Shown: positions 42,432 to 52,006, counted from the stretch's first letter. The stretch: 64,000 nt of DNA from CBDCKR01 sp964572045 (GCA_964572045.1 CAZNEI010000010.1:4310-68309); one strand, 5' to 3'. Notes: generated by a model not told the origin, from the letters alone. Program-made: numbers and translations.

Positions 42432-43331
42432 TCAGGACCGGGGGTGATACTTCCGGTGCACGCTGCGCAGATAGTCGCGATCCAGGTGCGTGTAGATCTG
42501 CGTCGTCGAGATGTCCACGTGACCGAGCAGCTCCTGCACCGATACGAGGTCGGCACCCCCCTCCAGGAGGTGCGTAGCGAACGTGTGCCGGAGCGTGTGC
42601 GGCGACACCTTCTTGTCCAGGCCCGCGGTCCTCGCGGCCTCGCGGACCAGGCTCCAGATCGAGGTACGGGAGAGGCCTCGACCCGTCCGGCTCAGAAACA
42701 CGTGGCCTCCGCTCCTGCCCCGGTCGAAGCGAGCCCGAACGTCGTTCAGATACCGGCGCAGGGCAACGCGCGCCGGCTCTCCGAGGGGCACGATGCGCTC
42801 CTTCGCCCCCTTCCCCGACACCGTGCACAGGCCGAGCTTGAGATCGACCGTCGCGAGCTTCAATCCCACGAGCTCCGATACCCGGACTCCTGTGGCGTAG
42901 AGAACCTCGAGAATCGCCTTGTCGCGCCAATAGACGGGAGAATCGACGCTGGGAGCCTCCAGGAGCTTGAGGACCTCCTCGTAGCTGAGCACGTCGGGCA
43001 GCGGGCGGCCCACCCTGGGGCTTGCGAGCCCTTCGGTCGGGTCGTGTTGGATGACGCCCTCCTCGAGGAGGAAGCCGAAGTAGGTCCGGAGCGCCGATTG
43101 AGCCCGGCGCACCGTGGTGGGCGCCAACCCCAGTCCACCGAGGTGTAGCACGTAGTCCCGCACGTCGGCGGCCGCGACGCTTCGGGGCTCCGGCCTCCCC
43201 TCCCTGGCCACGAACTCGACGAACCGCAGCAGGTCGCGGCGGTATGCGTCCACCGTGAGCGGCGAGAGGCCCCGTTCGAAGTTCAGGTGGTCGATGTACG
43301 GCTCGACCAGAAAGGCGGCACCGGAATCCAT
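42432..43331 (-). CDS. XerC/XerD tyrosine site-specific recombinase (299 aa)
   Basis: The core-binding domain (about 1-100) precedes the catalytic domain with Arg I in YATGVRVSELVGL, the Lys in VSGKGAKERIVPLG, HTLRHTFATHLLEGGAD (His/Arg) and LGHVDISTTQIYTH with nucleophile Y280. Length and the absence of phage or transposon genes point to the housekeeping Xer recombinase that resolves chromosome dimers; it looks closer to XerD, but C and D cannot be told apart safely here. It precedes nothing else on its strand and converges with the S41 gene; dedA ends 9 nt upstream. Confidence 0.9.
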   Translation of the reverse strand: MDSGAAFLVEPYIDHLNFERGLSPLTVDAYRRDLLRFVEFVAREGRPEPRSVAAADVRDYVLHLGGLGLAPTTVRRAQSALRTYFGFLLEEGVIQHDPTEGLASPRVGRPLPDVLSYEEVLKLLEAPSVDSPVYWRDKAILEVLYATGVRVSELVGLKLATVDLKLGLCTVSGKGAKERIVPLGEPARVALRRYLNDVRARFDRGRSGGHVFLSRTGRGLSRTSIWSLVREAARTAGLDKKVSPHTLRHTFATHLLEGGADLVSVQELLGHVDISTTQIYTHLDRDYLRSVHRKYHPRS

Positions 43332-43340
43332 AGCCCGCCC

Positions 43341-43991
43341 CTACGGCCCTTCGGAGTTCCGGTCGCTCTCGGGCGGCGGGGCGCGGCCGATGCGGCGGCG
43401 GGATCGGTGCCACCAGAACGCGACGGCGCCGAAAAGGACCGTGGCGATCACCGCGAGCGTCAGGTTCACCTGGGACTGGAGCTCCAGCACATGCTCGAGG
43501 TTCTGCCCGGCGAGGTAGCCCGCCCACACGAGGATCCCGTACCAGATGCCCGAAGCTACGAATATGAGAACGGCGACCGGGAGGGGTCTCTGACGGGATA
43601 CGCCGGCGAAGACGGGGACCACGGCTCTCAGGCCGGGCAGGAAGCGCGTGTAGAAGATCGCAGGCGCCCCCCATCGCCGATAAAAGCGGCGGACCGTCTT
43701 GAGCTGGTCCGGATTCAGGACCCACCTGCCGGCCCGGGTCCGAAAGAACGCGGATCCGTAGCGGTACCCCGCCGCGTAGATCGCCAGGGCCGACAGCGCG
43801 TTCGCCACCCAGGTAACGACGAAGACGACGGCCCCGTCGGCCCGTCCCCGCGCCGCGAGGAACCCTCCCAGAACCACAAACGTGTCGGCCGGAACGGGCG
43901 GCACGATGTTCTCGAGCGCGGCCCCGAGCCCGAGCAGGACGTAGACGGCGAACGGGGGAGCCCTGTCGAGTAGGCCTAGGAGCTGATCCAC
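43341..43991 (-). CDS. DedA-family (SNARE-associated/VTT) membrane protein (216 aa)
   Basis: Several membrane helices with the VTT-domain motifs: ENIVPPVPADTFVVLGGFLA near the N-terminus, and RFLPGLRAVVPVFAGVSR in the second reentrant segment (arginine and proline conserved). DedA proteins help move undecaprenyl phosphate or phospholipids across the inner membrane. Nine nt upstream of the xer gene. Confidence 0.88.
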   Translation of the reverse strand: MDQLLGLLDRAPPFAVYVLLGLGAALENIVPPVPADTFVVLGGFLAARGRADGAVVFVVTWVANALSALAIYAAGYRYGSAFFRTRAGRWVLNPDQLKTVRRFYRRWGAPAIFYTRFLPGLRAVVPVFAGVSRQRPLPVAVLIFVASGIWYGILVWAGYLAGQNLEHVLELQSQVNLTLAVIATVLFGAVAFWWHRSRRRIGRAPPPESDRNSEGP

Positions 43992-44054
43992 TCGATCAGG
44001 GCGAGTGCGGAGGCCGCCCGGGGGCGTGCAGCCGGTCCATAGCCTGTCCTCCTT

Positions 44055-44546
44055 CTACGGATCGTCGGGCTCTCCGAGGGACTCCAGGAGCGCCACGGCG
44101 TGCACGGCCATGCCCTCCCCGCGCCCGATCCAGCCCATGCCCTCGTTGGTCTTGCCCTTGATCGACACGGCATCGGGGCGAAGCCCGAGGACGCCCCCCA
44201 GCCGCCGCCGCATCGCCTCGGAGTGAGGCCCGATCTTGGGGCGTTCGCAGATGACGGTCACGTCGATGTTGCGGACTCCGTATCCGCAGGCTTCGACCAC
44301 ACGGGCCGCCCGGGCGAGCAGATCCATGGAGTCGGCGTCCTTCCATCGGGCGCCCTCGGGGGGGAAGTGGCGCCCGATATCTCCCGCGGAGGCGGCTCCC
44401 AGGAGCGCGTCCACGATGGCGTGCGCCACGGCGTCTCCATCGGAGTGCCCCGCGAGGCCCGGATGGTCGGGAATCTCGACGCCCCCCAGGACGAGCCGGC
44501 GGCCCGGTGCGAAACGGTGGGAGTCGTATCCGTGGCCGATCCTCAT
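44055..44546 (-). CDS. ispF: 2-C-methyl-D-erythritol 2,4-cyclodiphosphate synthase (163 aa)
   Basis: MEP-pathway isoprenoid enzyme. Metal ligands D8 and H10 in GHGYDSHRF and H42 in GHSDGDAVAHA; further GDIGRHFPP, VTVICERPKIGPH and IKGKTNEGMGWIGRGEG are textbook IspF. No ispD is fused or adjacent. Starts 31 nt after the fabF stop. Confidence 0.95.
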   Translation of the reverse strand: MRIGHGYDSHRFAPGRRLVLGGVEIPDHPGLAGHSDGDAVAHAIVDALLGAASAGDIGRHFPPEGARWKDADSMDLLARAARVVEACGYGVRNIDVTVICERPKIGPHSEAMRRRLGGVLGLRPDAVSIKGKTNEGMGWIGRGEGMAVHAVALLESLGEPDDP

Positions 44547-44577
44547 GGCGCCCCCGATCCCCGACCTCCGGCCCGGC

Positions 44578-45846
44578 CTACTCTCCCCTCCAGGCCCGGA
44601 TCGCGAGACAGACGTTGTGTCCGCCGAACCCGAATGAGTTCGAAAGAGCCACCGAGACGTCGCGCTCCACGACCCCGTTCTGGGCGTAGTCGAGGTCGCA
44701 TTGGGGGTCGGGCTCGGAGTAGTTGATCGTCGGCGGAATCAGGCCGGTCTGGCACACGAGCGCGCAGATCACGGCCTCCATCCCGCCCGCGGCCCCGAGA
44801 AGGTGCCCCGTCATCGACTTGGTCGACCCCACCACGACGGAATACGCCGCCTCGCCCAGCACCCTCTTGATCGCTGCCGTCTCGTTGCGGTCGTTGGCCG
44901 GGGTCGAGGTGCCGTGGGCGTTGATGTAATCGACGTCCTCGGCCTCCAGGCCGCCGTCCTCGAGCGCCATGCGCATCGCGTACTGGGCTCCCGAACCCTC
45001 GGGCGGAGGGAGGGTGATGTGATAGGCGTCTGCGGACACGCCGTATCCGACCACCTCCGCCACAATCGGCGCGCCCCTCTCCAGGGCCGTCTCCAGCGCC
45101 TCGAGAACCACGCACCCGGCGCCCTCCCCGATCACGAATCCGTCGCGCCCGGCGTCGAAGGGACGGGAGGCGCCGGCGGGATCGTCGTTTCGGGTCGAGA
45201 GAGCCTTCATGTTGGCGAATCCGGACACCGCCAGCGGAGTCAGCGTCGCCTCCGAGCCTCCGGCGATCATCACGTCGGCGTCGCCCCGCTCGATGAACCG
45301 AAAGGCGTCACCGATCGCGTGTGCGCTCGAGGCGCAGGCGGAGACCGTGGCGTAGTTCGCTCCTTTCGCTCCGTAGCGGATGGAGATCAGGCCCGCCGCG
45401 ATATCGGGGATGAACATCGGGATGAAGAAGGGGCTCACCCTCCTGGGGCCCCTCTGGTTGAGGATGTCGTGCTGGGCTTCCAGGGTGGAGATGCCGCCGA
45501 TGCCGCTGCCGAAGATCACTCCGAACCGTTCGGGCTCGAGCCCGTCGGCCTCGAGGTCGAGTCCCGACGATGCGACAGCCTGATCGGCGACCGAAATGCC
45601 GAATTGGGCGAAGCGGTCGAAGCGCCTCACTTCCTTCCTGTCGAGGAGACGGGACGCGTCGAAGTCCTTGACCTCGCAGGCGAAGCGCGTCGGAAACTCG
45701 TCGGTGGTCTCGAAGCGGGTGATCGGGGCGCTCCCGCTCTCGCCGGCGAGCAGCGCATCCCACATCGATGCGACATCGTTGCCCACGGGCGTGACGGCAC
45801 CGAGGCCCGTGATGACGACTCGCCGAGGGCCCCTGGAAGGCGTCAT
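44578..45846 (-). CDS. fabF: 3-oxoacyl-ACP synthase II (422 aa)
   Basis: Elongating condensing enzyme of fatty-acid synthesis. Active cysteine C171 in VSACASSAHAIGD; the two histidines lie in NAHGTSTPANDR and KSMTGHLLGAAGG; the C-terminus has SNSFGFGGHNV. It is the last gene of the FAS operon, 26 nt after acpP. Confidence 0.95.
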   Translation of the reverse strand: MTPSRGPRRVVITGLGAVTPVGNDVASMWDALLAGESGSAPITRFETTDEFPTRFACEVKDFDASRLLDRKEVRRFDRFAQFGISVADQAVASSGLDLEADGLEPERFGVIFGSGIGGISTLEAQHDILNQRGPRRVSPFFIPMFIPDIAAGLISIRYGAKGANYATVSACASSAHAIGDAFRFIERGDADVMIAGGSEATLTPLAVSGFANMKALSTRNDDPAGASRPFDAGRDGFVIGEGAGCVVLEALETALERGAPIVAEVVGYGVSADAYHITLPPPEGSGAQYAMRMALEDGGLEAEDVDYINAHGTSTPANDRNETAAIKRVLGEAAYSVVVGSTKSMTGHLLGAAGGMEAVICALVCQTGLIPPTINYSEPDPQCDLDYAQNGVVERDVSVALSNSFGFGGHNVCLAIRAWRGE

Positions 45847-45872
45847 TCCCCGCTCGGGGTCCGCCGCGGCGC

Positions 45873-46112
45873 CTACTCGGCGTTCTTCTGGATATAGGTG
45901 ATCGCGTCGCCGACCGACCTCATCCGCTCCGCGTCCTCATCGGGGATTTCGAGTTCGAACTCTTCCTCGAACGCCATCACCAGCTCCACGGTGTCCAGGG
46001 AATCAGCCCCCAGGTCATCCACGAAGGACGCATCCGGCGTGACCATCTCCGGATCGACGCCCAGCTCGTTGATGATGATCTCCTTGACCTTCGTTGCCGT
46101 GTCGTCCGCCAT
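45873..46112 (-). CDS. acpP: Acyl carrier protein (79 aa)
   Basis: Small acidic carrier. S38 in LGADSLDTVELVM is the 4'-phosphopantetheine site. Length and acidic helices are typical. Between fabG (64 nt upstream) and fabF. Confidence 0.96.
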   Translation of the reverse strand: MADDTATKVKEIIINELGVDPEMVTPDASFVDDLGADSLDTVELVMAFEEEFELEIPDEDAERMRSVGDAITYIQKNAE

Positions 46113-46176
46113 GGTGTCTCCGCAAGGGTGGGTTGGTTGTGCGATCAGATTCCAGGAGTATCGGAAGATGGCTTCC

Positions 46177-46914
46177 CTACATCACCATCCCGCCATCCAC
46201 CGCGATTGTCTGGCCGGTAATGTAGCGCGCAGCGGGTCCGGCGAGAAAGCGCACGAGCCCGGCGACGTCCGACGGCTCGCCAAGACGGCCGAGGGGGATC
46301 CTGTCATGGAGCTCCTCGACGGTCGACTCGGGCAGCCCGGCCGTCATGTCCGTGGAGATGAAGCCGGGCGCGATCGCGTTGCACCGTACGCCGCGCGACG
46401 CAAGCTCCCTGGCCACGCTGCGCGTGAAGCCGATGAGGCCGGCCTTCGCCGCCGCATAGTTGGCCTGACCGGCGTTTCCGGTCAGCCCGACCACCGACGT
46501 CACGTTGAGGATCACCCCGTTCCGCCGCCTCATCATGCTCCGGGCCAGGGTCTTCGTCATGTTGAAGGCGCCCTTGAGGTTGACGGCCAGCACGTCGTCC
46601 CACTCCTCTTCCTTCATGCGCATGAGGAGGTTGTCGCGGGCGATTCCGGCGTTGTTGACCAGGATGTCGACCCCCCCCAGGTCCTTCCCGATGCTCTTCA
46701 CGACCGAACGCACGGCCTCGGCATCGCTCACGTCGCACCTGTAGGCCCGGTGCCCCTCTCCCTCGAGTCCGTCGAGCGCCGCTTCGGCCGCCTCCAGGTT
46801 CCGTCCGATGACGGCGACCCTGCAGCCGCCCCGGGCCAACTCCCGGGAGATCGCCAGTCCGATTCCGCGCGATCCGCCCGTAACGAGCGCGACCTGTCCC
46901 CTCATCTCACTCAT
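46177..46914 (-). CDS. fabG: 3-oxoacyl-ACP reductase (245 aa)
   Basis: Short-chain dehydrogenase. NADPH site VTGGSRGIGLAISREL (TGxxxGIG), NNAG motif in ILVNNAGIARDN, and the catalytic Ser/Tyr/Lys in NVTSVVGLTGN and QANYAAAKAGLIGF. Start ATG 46914 overlaps the fabD stop as ATGA; the longer open frame upstream is inside fabD. Confidence 0.95.
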   Translation of the reverse strand: MSEMRGQVALVTGGSRGIGLAISRELARGGCRVAVIGRNLEAAEAALDGLEGEGHRAYRCDVSDAEAVRSVVKSIGKDLGGVDILVNNAGIARDNLLMRMKEEEWDDVLAVNLKGAFNMTKTLARSMMRRRNGVILNVTSVVGLTGNAGQANYAAAKAGLIGFTRSVARELASRGVRCNAIAPGFISTDMTAGLPESTVEELHDRIPLGRLGEPSDVAGLVRFLAGPAARYITGQTIAVDGGMVM

Positions 46915-47846
46915 CGCCGTCCGTCCCCTTGCCAGCGGTCCAAGTCCTCGGGCTCCGCCAGTGAGCTGCAAGCTACGCCCCTGGCGTTGCGTCGGTTCAG
47001 GCCCCGAAGCACCGAGCCGGGTCCCAGCTCGAGGAACGAGTCCACGCCCGCCCCGGCCATGTGCGCCACCGACTGCGACCAGCGTACGGGTGACGTCACC
47101 TGCCTCACAAGCAGGTCGCGCGCCCCGGCGCCGGACGTCACGGGCGCGGCCGTGACGTTCGAGATCACCGGATAGGCGGGATCGGTGAATTCGGTCCTCT
47201 CGAGGTGCTCCCGGAGCCCGTTTCTCGCCGGCTCCATGAGAGGGGAGTGAAAGGCGCCCGACACGCTCAGCCTCATCACCCTCTTCGCCCCCTCTTCGGC
47301 GGCGAGTTCCATCGCCCGTTCGACCCCGGCCGCGTCCCCGCTGACGACGACCTGGCCCCGGGAGTTGAAGTTGGCCGGAACGCAGGTGCCGGCCTCGCCG
47401 CTGGCTCTCTCGCACAGCGCGACGACGGAGCGGTCGTCGAGCCCGATCAGCGCGGCCATCGCCCCCGGTCGATCCTGTCCGGCCGCGTACATCAACTCAC
47501 CCCTGAGCCGCACCGTCGCGACGGCATCGGCAAAGAGAAGGGTGCCCGCGGCCACATGGGCCGAGTATTCGCCCAGCGAGTGGCCGGCCGCCATCGTCAC
47601 GGCGCCGAGGCGGTCGGAGACGACCCGGAGGACGGCCGTCGAGTGGGTGAGCATGGCGGGCTGCGCGTTCATCGTGAGAACCAACTCGTCCTCGGGGCCC
47701 TCCCAGGCGAGCCGGGAGAGGCCGAACCCCAGAACGTCGTCGGCCTCTTCGAAGGTCCGTCTGGCGGCGGGGTAGGCGCGGGCCAGCGCCCGACCCATCC
47801 CCACGTGCTGCGATCCCTGTCCGGGGAAAAGAAGAGCCAAGGACAC
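46911..47846 (-). CDS. fabD: Malonyl-CoA:ACP transacylase (311 aa)
   Basis: Loads malonyl groups on ACP. N-terminal LLFPGQGSQHVGMG, nucleophile S90 in AAGHSLGEYSAH, Arg in LRGELM, catalytic His in VSGAFHSPLM and the late GPGSVLRGL. Follows fabH by 33 nt and overlaps fabG. Confidence 0.95.
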   Translation of the reverse strand: MSLALLFPGQGSQHVGMGRALARAYPAARRTFEEADDVLGFGLSRLAWEGPEDELVLTMNAQPAMLTHSTAVLRVVSDRLGAVTMAAGHSLGEYSAHVAAGTLLFADAVATVRLRGELMYAAGQDRPGAMAALIGLDDRSVVALCERASGEAGTCVPANFNSRGQVVVSGDAAGVERAMELAAEEGAKRVMRLSVSGAFHSPLMEPARNGLREHLERTEFTDPAYPVISNVTAAPVTSGAGARDLLVRQVTSPVRWSQSVAHMAGAGVDSFLELGPGSVLRGLNRRNARGVACSSLAEPEDLDRWQGDGRR

Positions 47847-47879
47847 GGTTTCGGCCGGGTGGGCGGGCTCGCCGGCCCT

Positions 47880-48872
47880 CTACCAGCGGAGGGCCATGGC
47901 GCCCCAGGTCAGGCCGGCCCCGAAGGCGACGATCAGGACACTCATCCCCGGGCGCACCCGGCCCGCTTCGACGGCCTCGTCGAGGGCAATGGGGATCGTG
48001 GCGGAGCTCATGTTCCCGTAGCGGTCCACGTTCATGAAGACCTTGTCCAAGGGGATTCCCGCATAACGGGCCGTCGCTTCGATGATGCGAACGTTGGCCT
48101 GATGCGGGATCATCAGGTCGATATCCTCGGACGTGAGCCCCGAGCGCTCGAGAGCCTGGCTCGCGCCCTCCGACATCGACCGCACCGCGTTCTTGAAGAC
48201 CTCGCGTCCGGCCATCCGCAGGAGATGGTCGCCCCGCTCGAGCACGGCTTCGTCCATGGGGAGCACGGCTCCGCCGCCCGGACGGTAGAGGAGGTCGGCC
48301 AGATTGCCGTCCGAACCGTGGTGCGTCCCCAGGATGCCCCTGCTTCCGTCCGACCTCCTCACGACGGCCGCCCCGGCCCCGTCGCCGAAGAGCACACACG
48401 TCGAGCGGTCCTTCCAGTCGACGATCGCGCTCATCTTCTCGGCGGCGACGACCAGCGCGACCTCACCCCGGCCCGCCGTCAGATACCCTTCGGCGAGCGT
48501 GAGTCCGTAGAGCCAGCCGCAGCAGGCGGCCGAGATGTCGAAGGAGACGGCGTTGCCGACTCCCAGCAGGGCCTGCATGTCACAAGCCGTGGAGGGAAGC
48601 AGCCGGTCGGGCGTGGCCGTGGAGACGAGGAGCAGGTCGACCTCATCGAGATCGACGTCCGCCCTCTCCATCGCGACGCGCGCTGCCGAGGCTCCCATCT
48701 CCGCGGCGGACGTGCAATCGGAGGCGATGCGACGCTCCTTGATGCCCGTGCGCTCGGTGATCCACTCGTCGGTCGTGTTCACCATCTCTTCGAGATCACG
48801 ATTGGTGAGCACGCGATCGGGGAGGAAGCGCCCCGTCGATACGATCTCGACCAAAGACGTCGGGGTCGTCAA
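47880..48872 (-). CDS. fabH: 3-oxoacyl-ACP synthase III (330 aa), TTG start
   Basis: Initiates fatty-acid synthesis from acetyl- (or branched) CoA. Active cysteine C117 in ISAACCGWLYGL, with the His and Asn in MIPHQANVRIIEA and YGNMSSATIP. Start: no ATG fits; TTG at 48872 overlaps the plsX stop as TTGA and gives the usual N-terminus two or so residues before the first strand (SLVEIVSTGRFLPDRVLTN). The open frame upstream is inside plsX. Confidence 0.93.
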   Translation of the reverse strand: MTTPTSLVEIVSTGRFLPDRVLTNRDLEEMVNTTDEWITERTGIKERRIASDCTSAAEMGASAARVAMERADVDLDEVDLLLVSTATPDRLLPSTACDMQALLGVGNAVSFDISAACCGWLYGLTLAEGYLTAGRGEVALVVAAEKMSAIVDWKDRSTCVLFGDGAGAAVVRRSDGSRGILGTHHGSDGNLADLLYRPGGGAVLPMDEAVLERGDHLLRMAGREVFKNAVRSMSEGASQALERSGLTSEDIDLMIPHQANVRIIEATARYAGIPLDKVFMNVDRYGNMSSATIPIALDEAVEAGRVRPGMSVLIVAFGAGLTWGAMALRW

Positions 48873-49864
48873 GCCGGTCTGCCTTGAACCACTGGCGAAG
48901 AAAGTTCCTTCTTGAAGTGGGACACCATCGACGCGCGTGCGGCCCTGTCGGCGACGCCGATCGCGCTGCGGATCGCCTTCTCGGGCGACCTGCCGTGACA
49001 GATGATCGGAATCCCGTTCAGGCCCAGGAGGGGCGCTCCACCGGTCTCCGTATAGTCGAGCAACCGGAAGACTTCGTCCACCTCGCGGTTGGGTTCGAGC
49101 TCCCCGATCGCGCTGGTGAGGAGCCCGACGACAAAGCTGGCGACGGACTCGTAGAACTTGAGAAGCACGTTTCCGACGAAGCCGTCGCACACGAGCACGT
49201 CGCAGCTCCCGTCGACGATCCCGCCGCCCTCGACGTTTCCGACGAAGTTCAGGCCGCTCTCGAGCAGCCGCTGGTGCGTCTCGGCGGCCAGCTCATCGCC
49301 CTTCTTGGGCTCCTCGCCGATGTTCAGCAATCCGACGCGCGGACGGGGAATGTCCATGAGGTCCTGGGCGTACACCTTGCCCAGGCGAGCGAACTGGACG
49401 AGCTGGTGGGGTTTGCAGTCGACGTTCGCCCCGGCGTCAAGCAGAAGGAGCGGCCCCCGGGCCGTGGGCACCACGGTGCCGATCGCCGGCCGATCGACTC
49501 CGTTCAGCGGCCCGAGGATATGGAGCGAGGCCGCCATGACGGCTCCCGTCGATCCGGCGCTGACGAAGGCGTCGGCTTCCCCCTCACGGTGGAGCCTCAG
49601 CCCGATGGCGATCGAAGACTGGGGCTTGCGCCGAAGGGCGGTGGAGGGAGGGCCGGCGCCCAACACCCGATCGGGCGCATGGACGATACGCAGCCGGTCT
49701 CGTGGGAATCCCCGGTGGCGAGCCACCTCCCCCTCGAGCGCAGCGCGGTCTCCGACGAGGAGAAGCTCGAACTCGGACTCGGGATCCTGCAGGGCGCTCA
49801 CGGCCCCGGCCACTTCTATGGCCGGAGCCTGATCGGTGCCCATGGCGTCAAGGGCGATCCGCAC
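48869..49864 (-). CDS. plsX: Phosphate acyltransferase (331 aa)
   Basis: Makes acyl-phosphate from acyl-ACP for phospholipid synthesis. MRIALDAMGTDQAP at the start, SAGSTGAVMAASL, LLDAGANVDCKP, VGLLNIGEEPKKGDEL and CDGFVGNVLLKFYES are family hallmarks. Follows rpmF by 24 nt; the DUF177-rpmF-plsX-fabH order is widely conserved. Confidence 0.95.
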   Translation of the reverse strand: MRIALDAMGTDQAPAIEVAGAVSALQDPESEFELLLVGDRAALEGEVARHRGFPRDRLRIVHAPDRVLGAGPPSTALRRKPQSSIAIGLRLHREGEADAFVSAGSTGAVMAASLHILGPLNGVDRPAIGTVVPTARGPLLLLDAGANVDCKPHQLVQFARLGKVYAQDLMDIPRPRVGLLNIGEEPKKGDELAAETHQRLLESGLNFVGNVEGGGIVDGSCDVLVCDGFVGNVLLKFYESVASFVVGLLTSAIGELEPNREVDEVFRLLDYTETGGAPLLGLNGIPIICHGRSPEKAIRSAIGVADRAARASMVSHFKKELSSPVVQGRPA

Positions 49865-49888
49865 CGCACTCGATCCTATCTCAGCGAA

Positions 49889-50074
49889 TCAGGGGCGCTC
49901 ATCCGGATCGATCACCGGCCGGTTCCCGTAATACCCGCACGTTGGACAGATCCGGTGCGGGACCTTCGGATCGCCGCACCGGTGGCAGGTGTTCGTCACT
50001 ACCGGCTCAGCCTTGTAGTGCGTCCTGCGCTTGCGCTTGCGCTGCTTCGAGGTCCTCTTCTTCGGAACAGCCAT
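49889..50074 (-). CDS. rpmF: 50S ribosomal protein L32 (61 aa)
   Basis: Starts MAVPKKRTSKQRKRKRRTH, the invariant L32 N-terminus, and carries a zinc ribbon CHRCGD...CPTCGYY (four cysteines), the C+ form of the protein. Confidence 0.97.
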   Translation of the reverse strand: MAVPKKRTSKQRKRKRRTHYKAEPVVTNTCHRCGDPKVPHRICPTCGYYGNRPVIDPDERP

Positions 50075-50083
50075 CGGTCGCCC

Positions 50084-50593
50084 TCACTCGCTCTTGAGTG
50101 CTCTCAAGGCATCCCACCTTGGGTCGATCTCCCGTTTCGAGCACTGGCAGTCTGCCTCGTTCAGATTCACGCCGCACCCGGCGCACAAGCCCCTGCAATC
50201 GGATCGGCACTCGACATAGATCGGCACCGAGAGGATCAGCTCATCGCGAAGATGCGGTTCCAGGTCGATCTCACTCCTGTTCGACTCGATGCGACGCCTC
50301 TCCTCGTTCTCCTCGCCCAGCAGCTCCGGGGGCGCGAAGACCATCGTGATCTCCGCGTCCACCCCTCGCTCGACGCGCGCGAGGCACCGCCGGCAGTCCT
50401 GGGAGACGGAGCCCCGCAAGCGCCCCCGGACGACCACCTCGCCCGAGCCGGCCCGAACTGCGGAGAACACGCCGTGCAGGGGTGTCTCGGGCACGAACGC
50501 GCAACCCCCGAAGGAGTGCCGATCCGGCTCAAGAAATCCCTCTACTCGCAGTGATTTCGTCCGCTCCAACTGAGCCAGTTCGACTCTGAGCAT
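50084..50593 (-). CDS. YceD/DUF177 family protein (169 aa)
   Basis: DUF177 proteins are encoded before rpmF in most bacteria; plant and bacterial members are linked to 23S rRNA maturation. Cysteine pairs CRRCLARV near residue 68 and a C-terminal CRSDCRGLCAGCGVNLN are typical. The start ATG is preceded by eight T on the coding strand (50596-50603) and no clear Shine-Dalgarno, which may signal a leaderless or weakly translated start. It opens the FAS operon. Confidence 0.9.
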   Translation of the reverse strand: MLRVELAQLERTKSLRVEGFLEPDRHSFGGCAFVPETPLHGVFSAVRAGSGEVVVRGRLRGSVSQDCRRCLARVERGVDAEITMVFAPPELLGEENEERRRIESNRSEIDLEPHLRDELILSVPIYVECRSDCRGLCAGCGVNLNEADCQCSKREIDPRWDALRALKSE

Positions 50594-50730
50594 AGAAAAA
50601 AAAGCTATCCAGGGTCCCGATGCCAGTCAACGAGAAGATGCACTTCGCCCGAGCACCCCGCCGCGGCGGGAGCGCAATCCGCCGCCGGCACCGAAGCTGC
50701 GACCGCGACGGCCGTGCGTCCCGGCCCGAA

Positions 50731-51864
50731 TCACGCGCCCCTCCCCCTGCCCAACCGGGTGGAGACCCAGAAGAGCAGCGCCGCGGTGAAGGAGAGCGAG
50801 AGCACCGTGCCGAGCCGCTCTCCCGCGTCGACGCCCAGGTACCACGCCGCGCACACGATCGTCGCGCAGGAGGCGAGCACCAGAGTCCGGGCGTCCCTGC
50901 CGAGCCCGTACCAGAGTCCGCACGCTCCCGCCGCGGCCACGACGGCCGCGGCGCCCAGCGGGGGCAGGTCGTAGACCTCGAGCGTGGTGCCGAACCCGAG
51001 CGGGATGGCGAGCAGGACCGACGCCGCGAGGTGAAAGCCGTAGCGGGTGCTGCGCAGCGTCGCCGGAGCCCGGTGGATGCCCCAGAGCGCGAGCGCCGTC
51101 ACCACCACGAGCCAGGCGTCGAGCGCCAGCAGCGTCTCGTCGCCCAAGTCGAGTGGGCCGGCCGCCGTCATGCCGGCCATCGGATAGCCCGCATAGAGAC
51201 TGACGGCGAACGTGTAGAGCGTTCGCCGCGAGACCGACTCCGAGCGACCCGTGTAGAGCCGCAGACCCAGCAGAGCCAGGGTCGAGACCAACGCCCCGTC
51301 CAGGATCCATATGATGACTTCGGCGTCCAGATCGAAGGCGCGGAACAGGAAAGCCGCCAGAAAGCCGTAGCCCAGAGCCGTGGCCACGGCCGGCATGACG
51401 GGATTGCGGCGCGCGAAGACCGGAAGGGTCGCCGCGGGAGTGGCCAGCGCGAAGATGCCGACCGCGACGCCACCCGCCGTCGTGTTGGCCCACGCCTCCA
51501 TCGAGTACACGTAGGCGGAGAGCAGCAGCACGAGACCGCTGGTCTGAAGCGCGTAGGCCACCGGCACGTAGCGCCGGGCGCCCTCGAGCCTCATCCCCAG
51601 CAGCACGATCGCGGTCCCCGTTCCGGCGATCACCAGGGTCCGCGCCCCCGGTCCCAGGTCGGGCCAGGACCAGGCGAAGAAGGTGATGGCGGCGATCACG
51701 AGGAGGAGGCCGGCCGTGCCCGAGACGGCGTACTGCCTGAACCGGCGGCGGGCCAGCCGCTGGCTCTGCGCATGCTCCGCCCGCAGCCGCTGGGCCAACT
51801 CGTCGGAGATGAGCCCGGCCTCCTGCCAGCGCTCGAGCGCGGATTCGATCTCCGGCCTGCTCAT
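50731..51864 (-). CDS. DUF2157-type multi-pass membrane protein (377 aa)
   Basis: A soluble N-terminal helix pair (EIESALERWQEAGLISDEL) of the kind found in DUF2157 proteins is followed by about ten membrane helices beginning at residue ~46 (YAVSGTAGLLLVIAAITFF). Function unknown. Start ATG 51864 puts the DUF2157 segment at the N-terminus; the frame is open to 52119, but that part is a low-complexity Arg/Ala shadow. Confidence 0.7.
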   Translation of the reverse strand: MSRPEIESALERWQEAGLISDELAQRLRAEHAQSQRLARRRFRQYAVSGTAGLLLVIAAITFFAWSWPDLGPGARTLVIAGTGTAIVLLGMRLEGARRYVPVAYALQTSGLVLLLSAYVYSMEAWANTTAGGVAVGIFALATPAATLPVFARRNPVMPAVATALGYGFLAAFLFRAFDLDAEVIIWILDGALVSTLALLGLRLYTGRSESVSRRTLYTFAVSLYAGYPMAGMTAAGPLDLGDETLLALDAWLVVVTALALWGIHRAPATLRSTRYGFHLAASVLLAIPLGFGTTLEVYDLPPLGAAAVVAAAGACGLWYGLGRDARTLVLASCATIVCAAWYLGVDAGERLGTVLSLSFTAALLFWVSTRLGRGRGA

Positions 51865-52006
51865 TCGGCCGCCCCCCTCCCCCGCCGGCCCCCACGGCTC
51901 CGGGTCCGCACGACGGGTGCGGGCCCTCCCGCGATCCGCGGGCGCGAGCCTCGCCACCCGCGACCCCGCTCGCGACCTCCGGCGACCGGGTCTGGAGGCC
52001 CGCGCC

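Noticed and set aside
42432..43331. Integrase of a mobile element
   Set aside because: No attachment repeats, tRNA or phage genes nearby; the protein looks like a housekeeping Xer recombinase.
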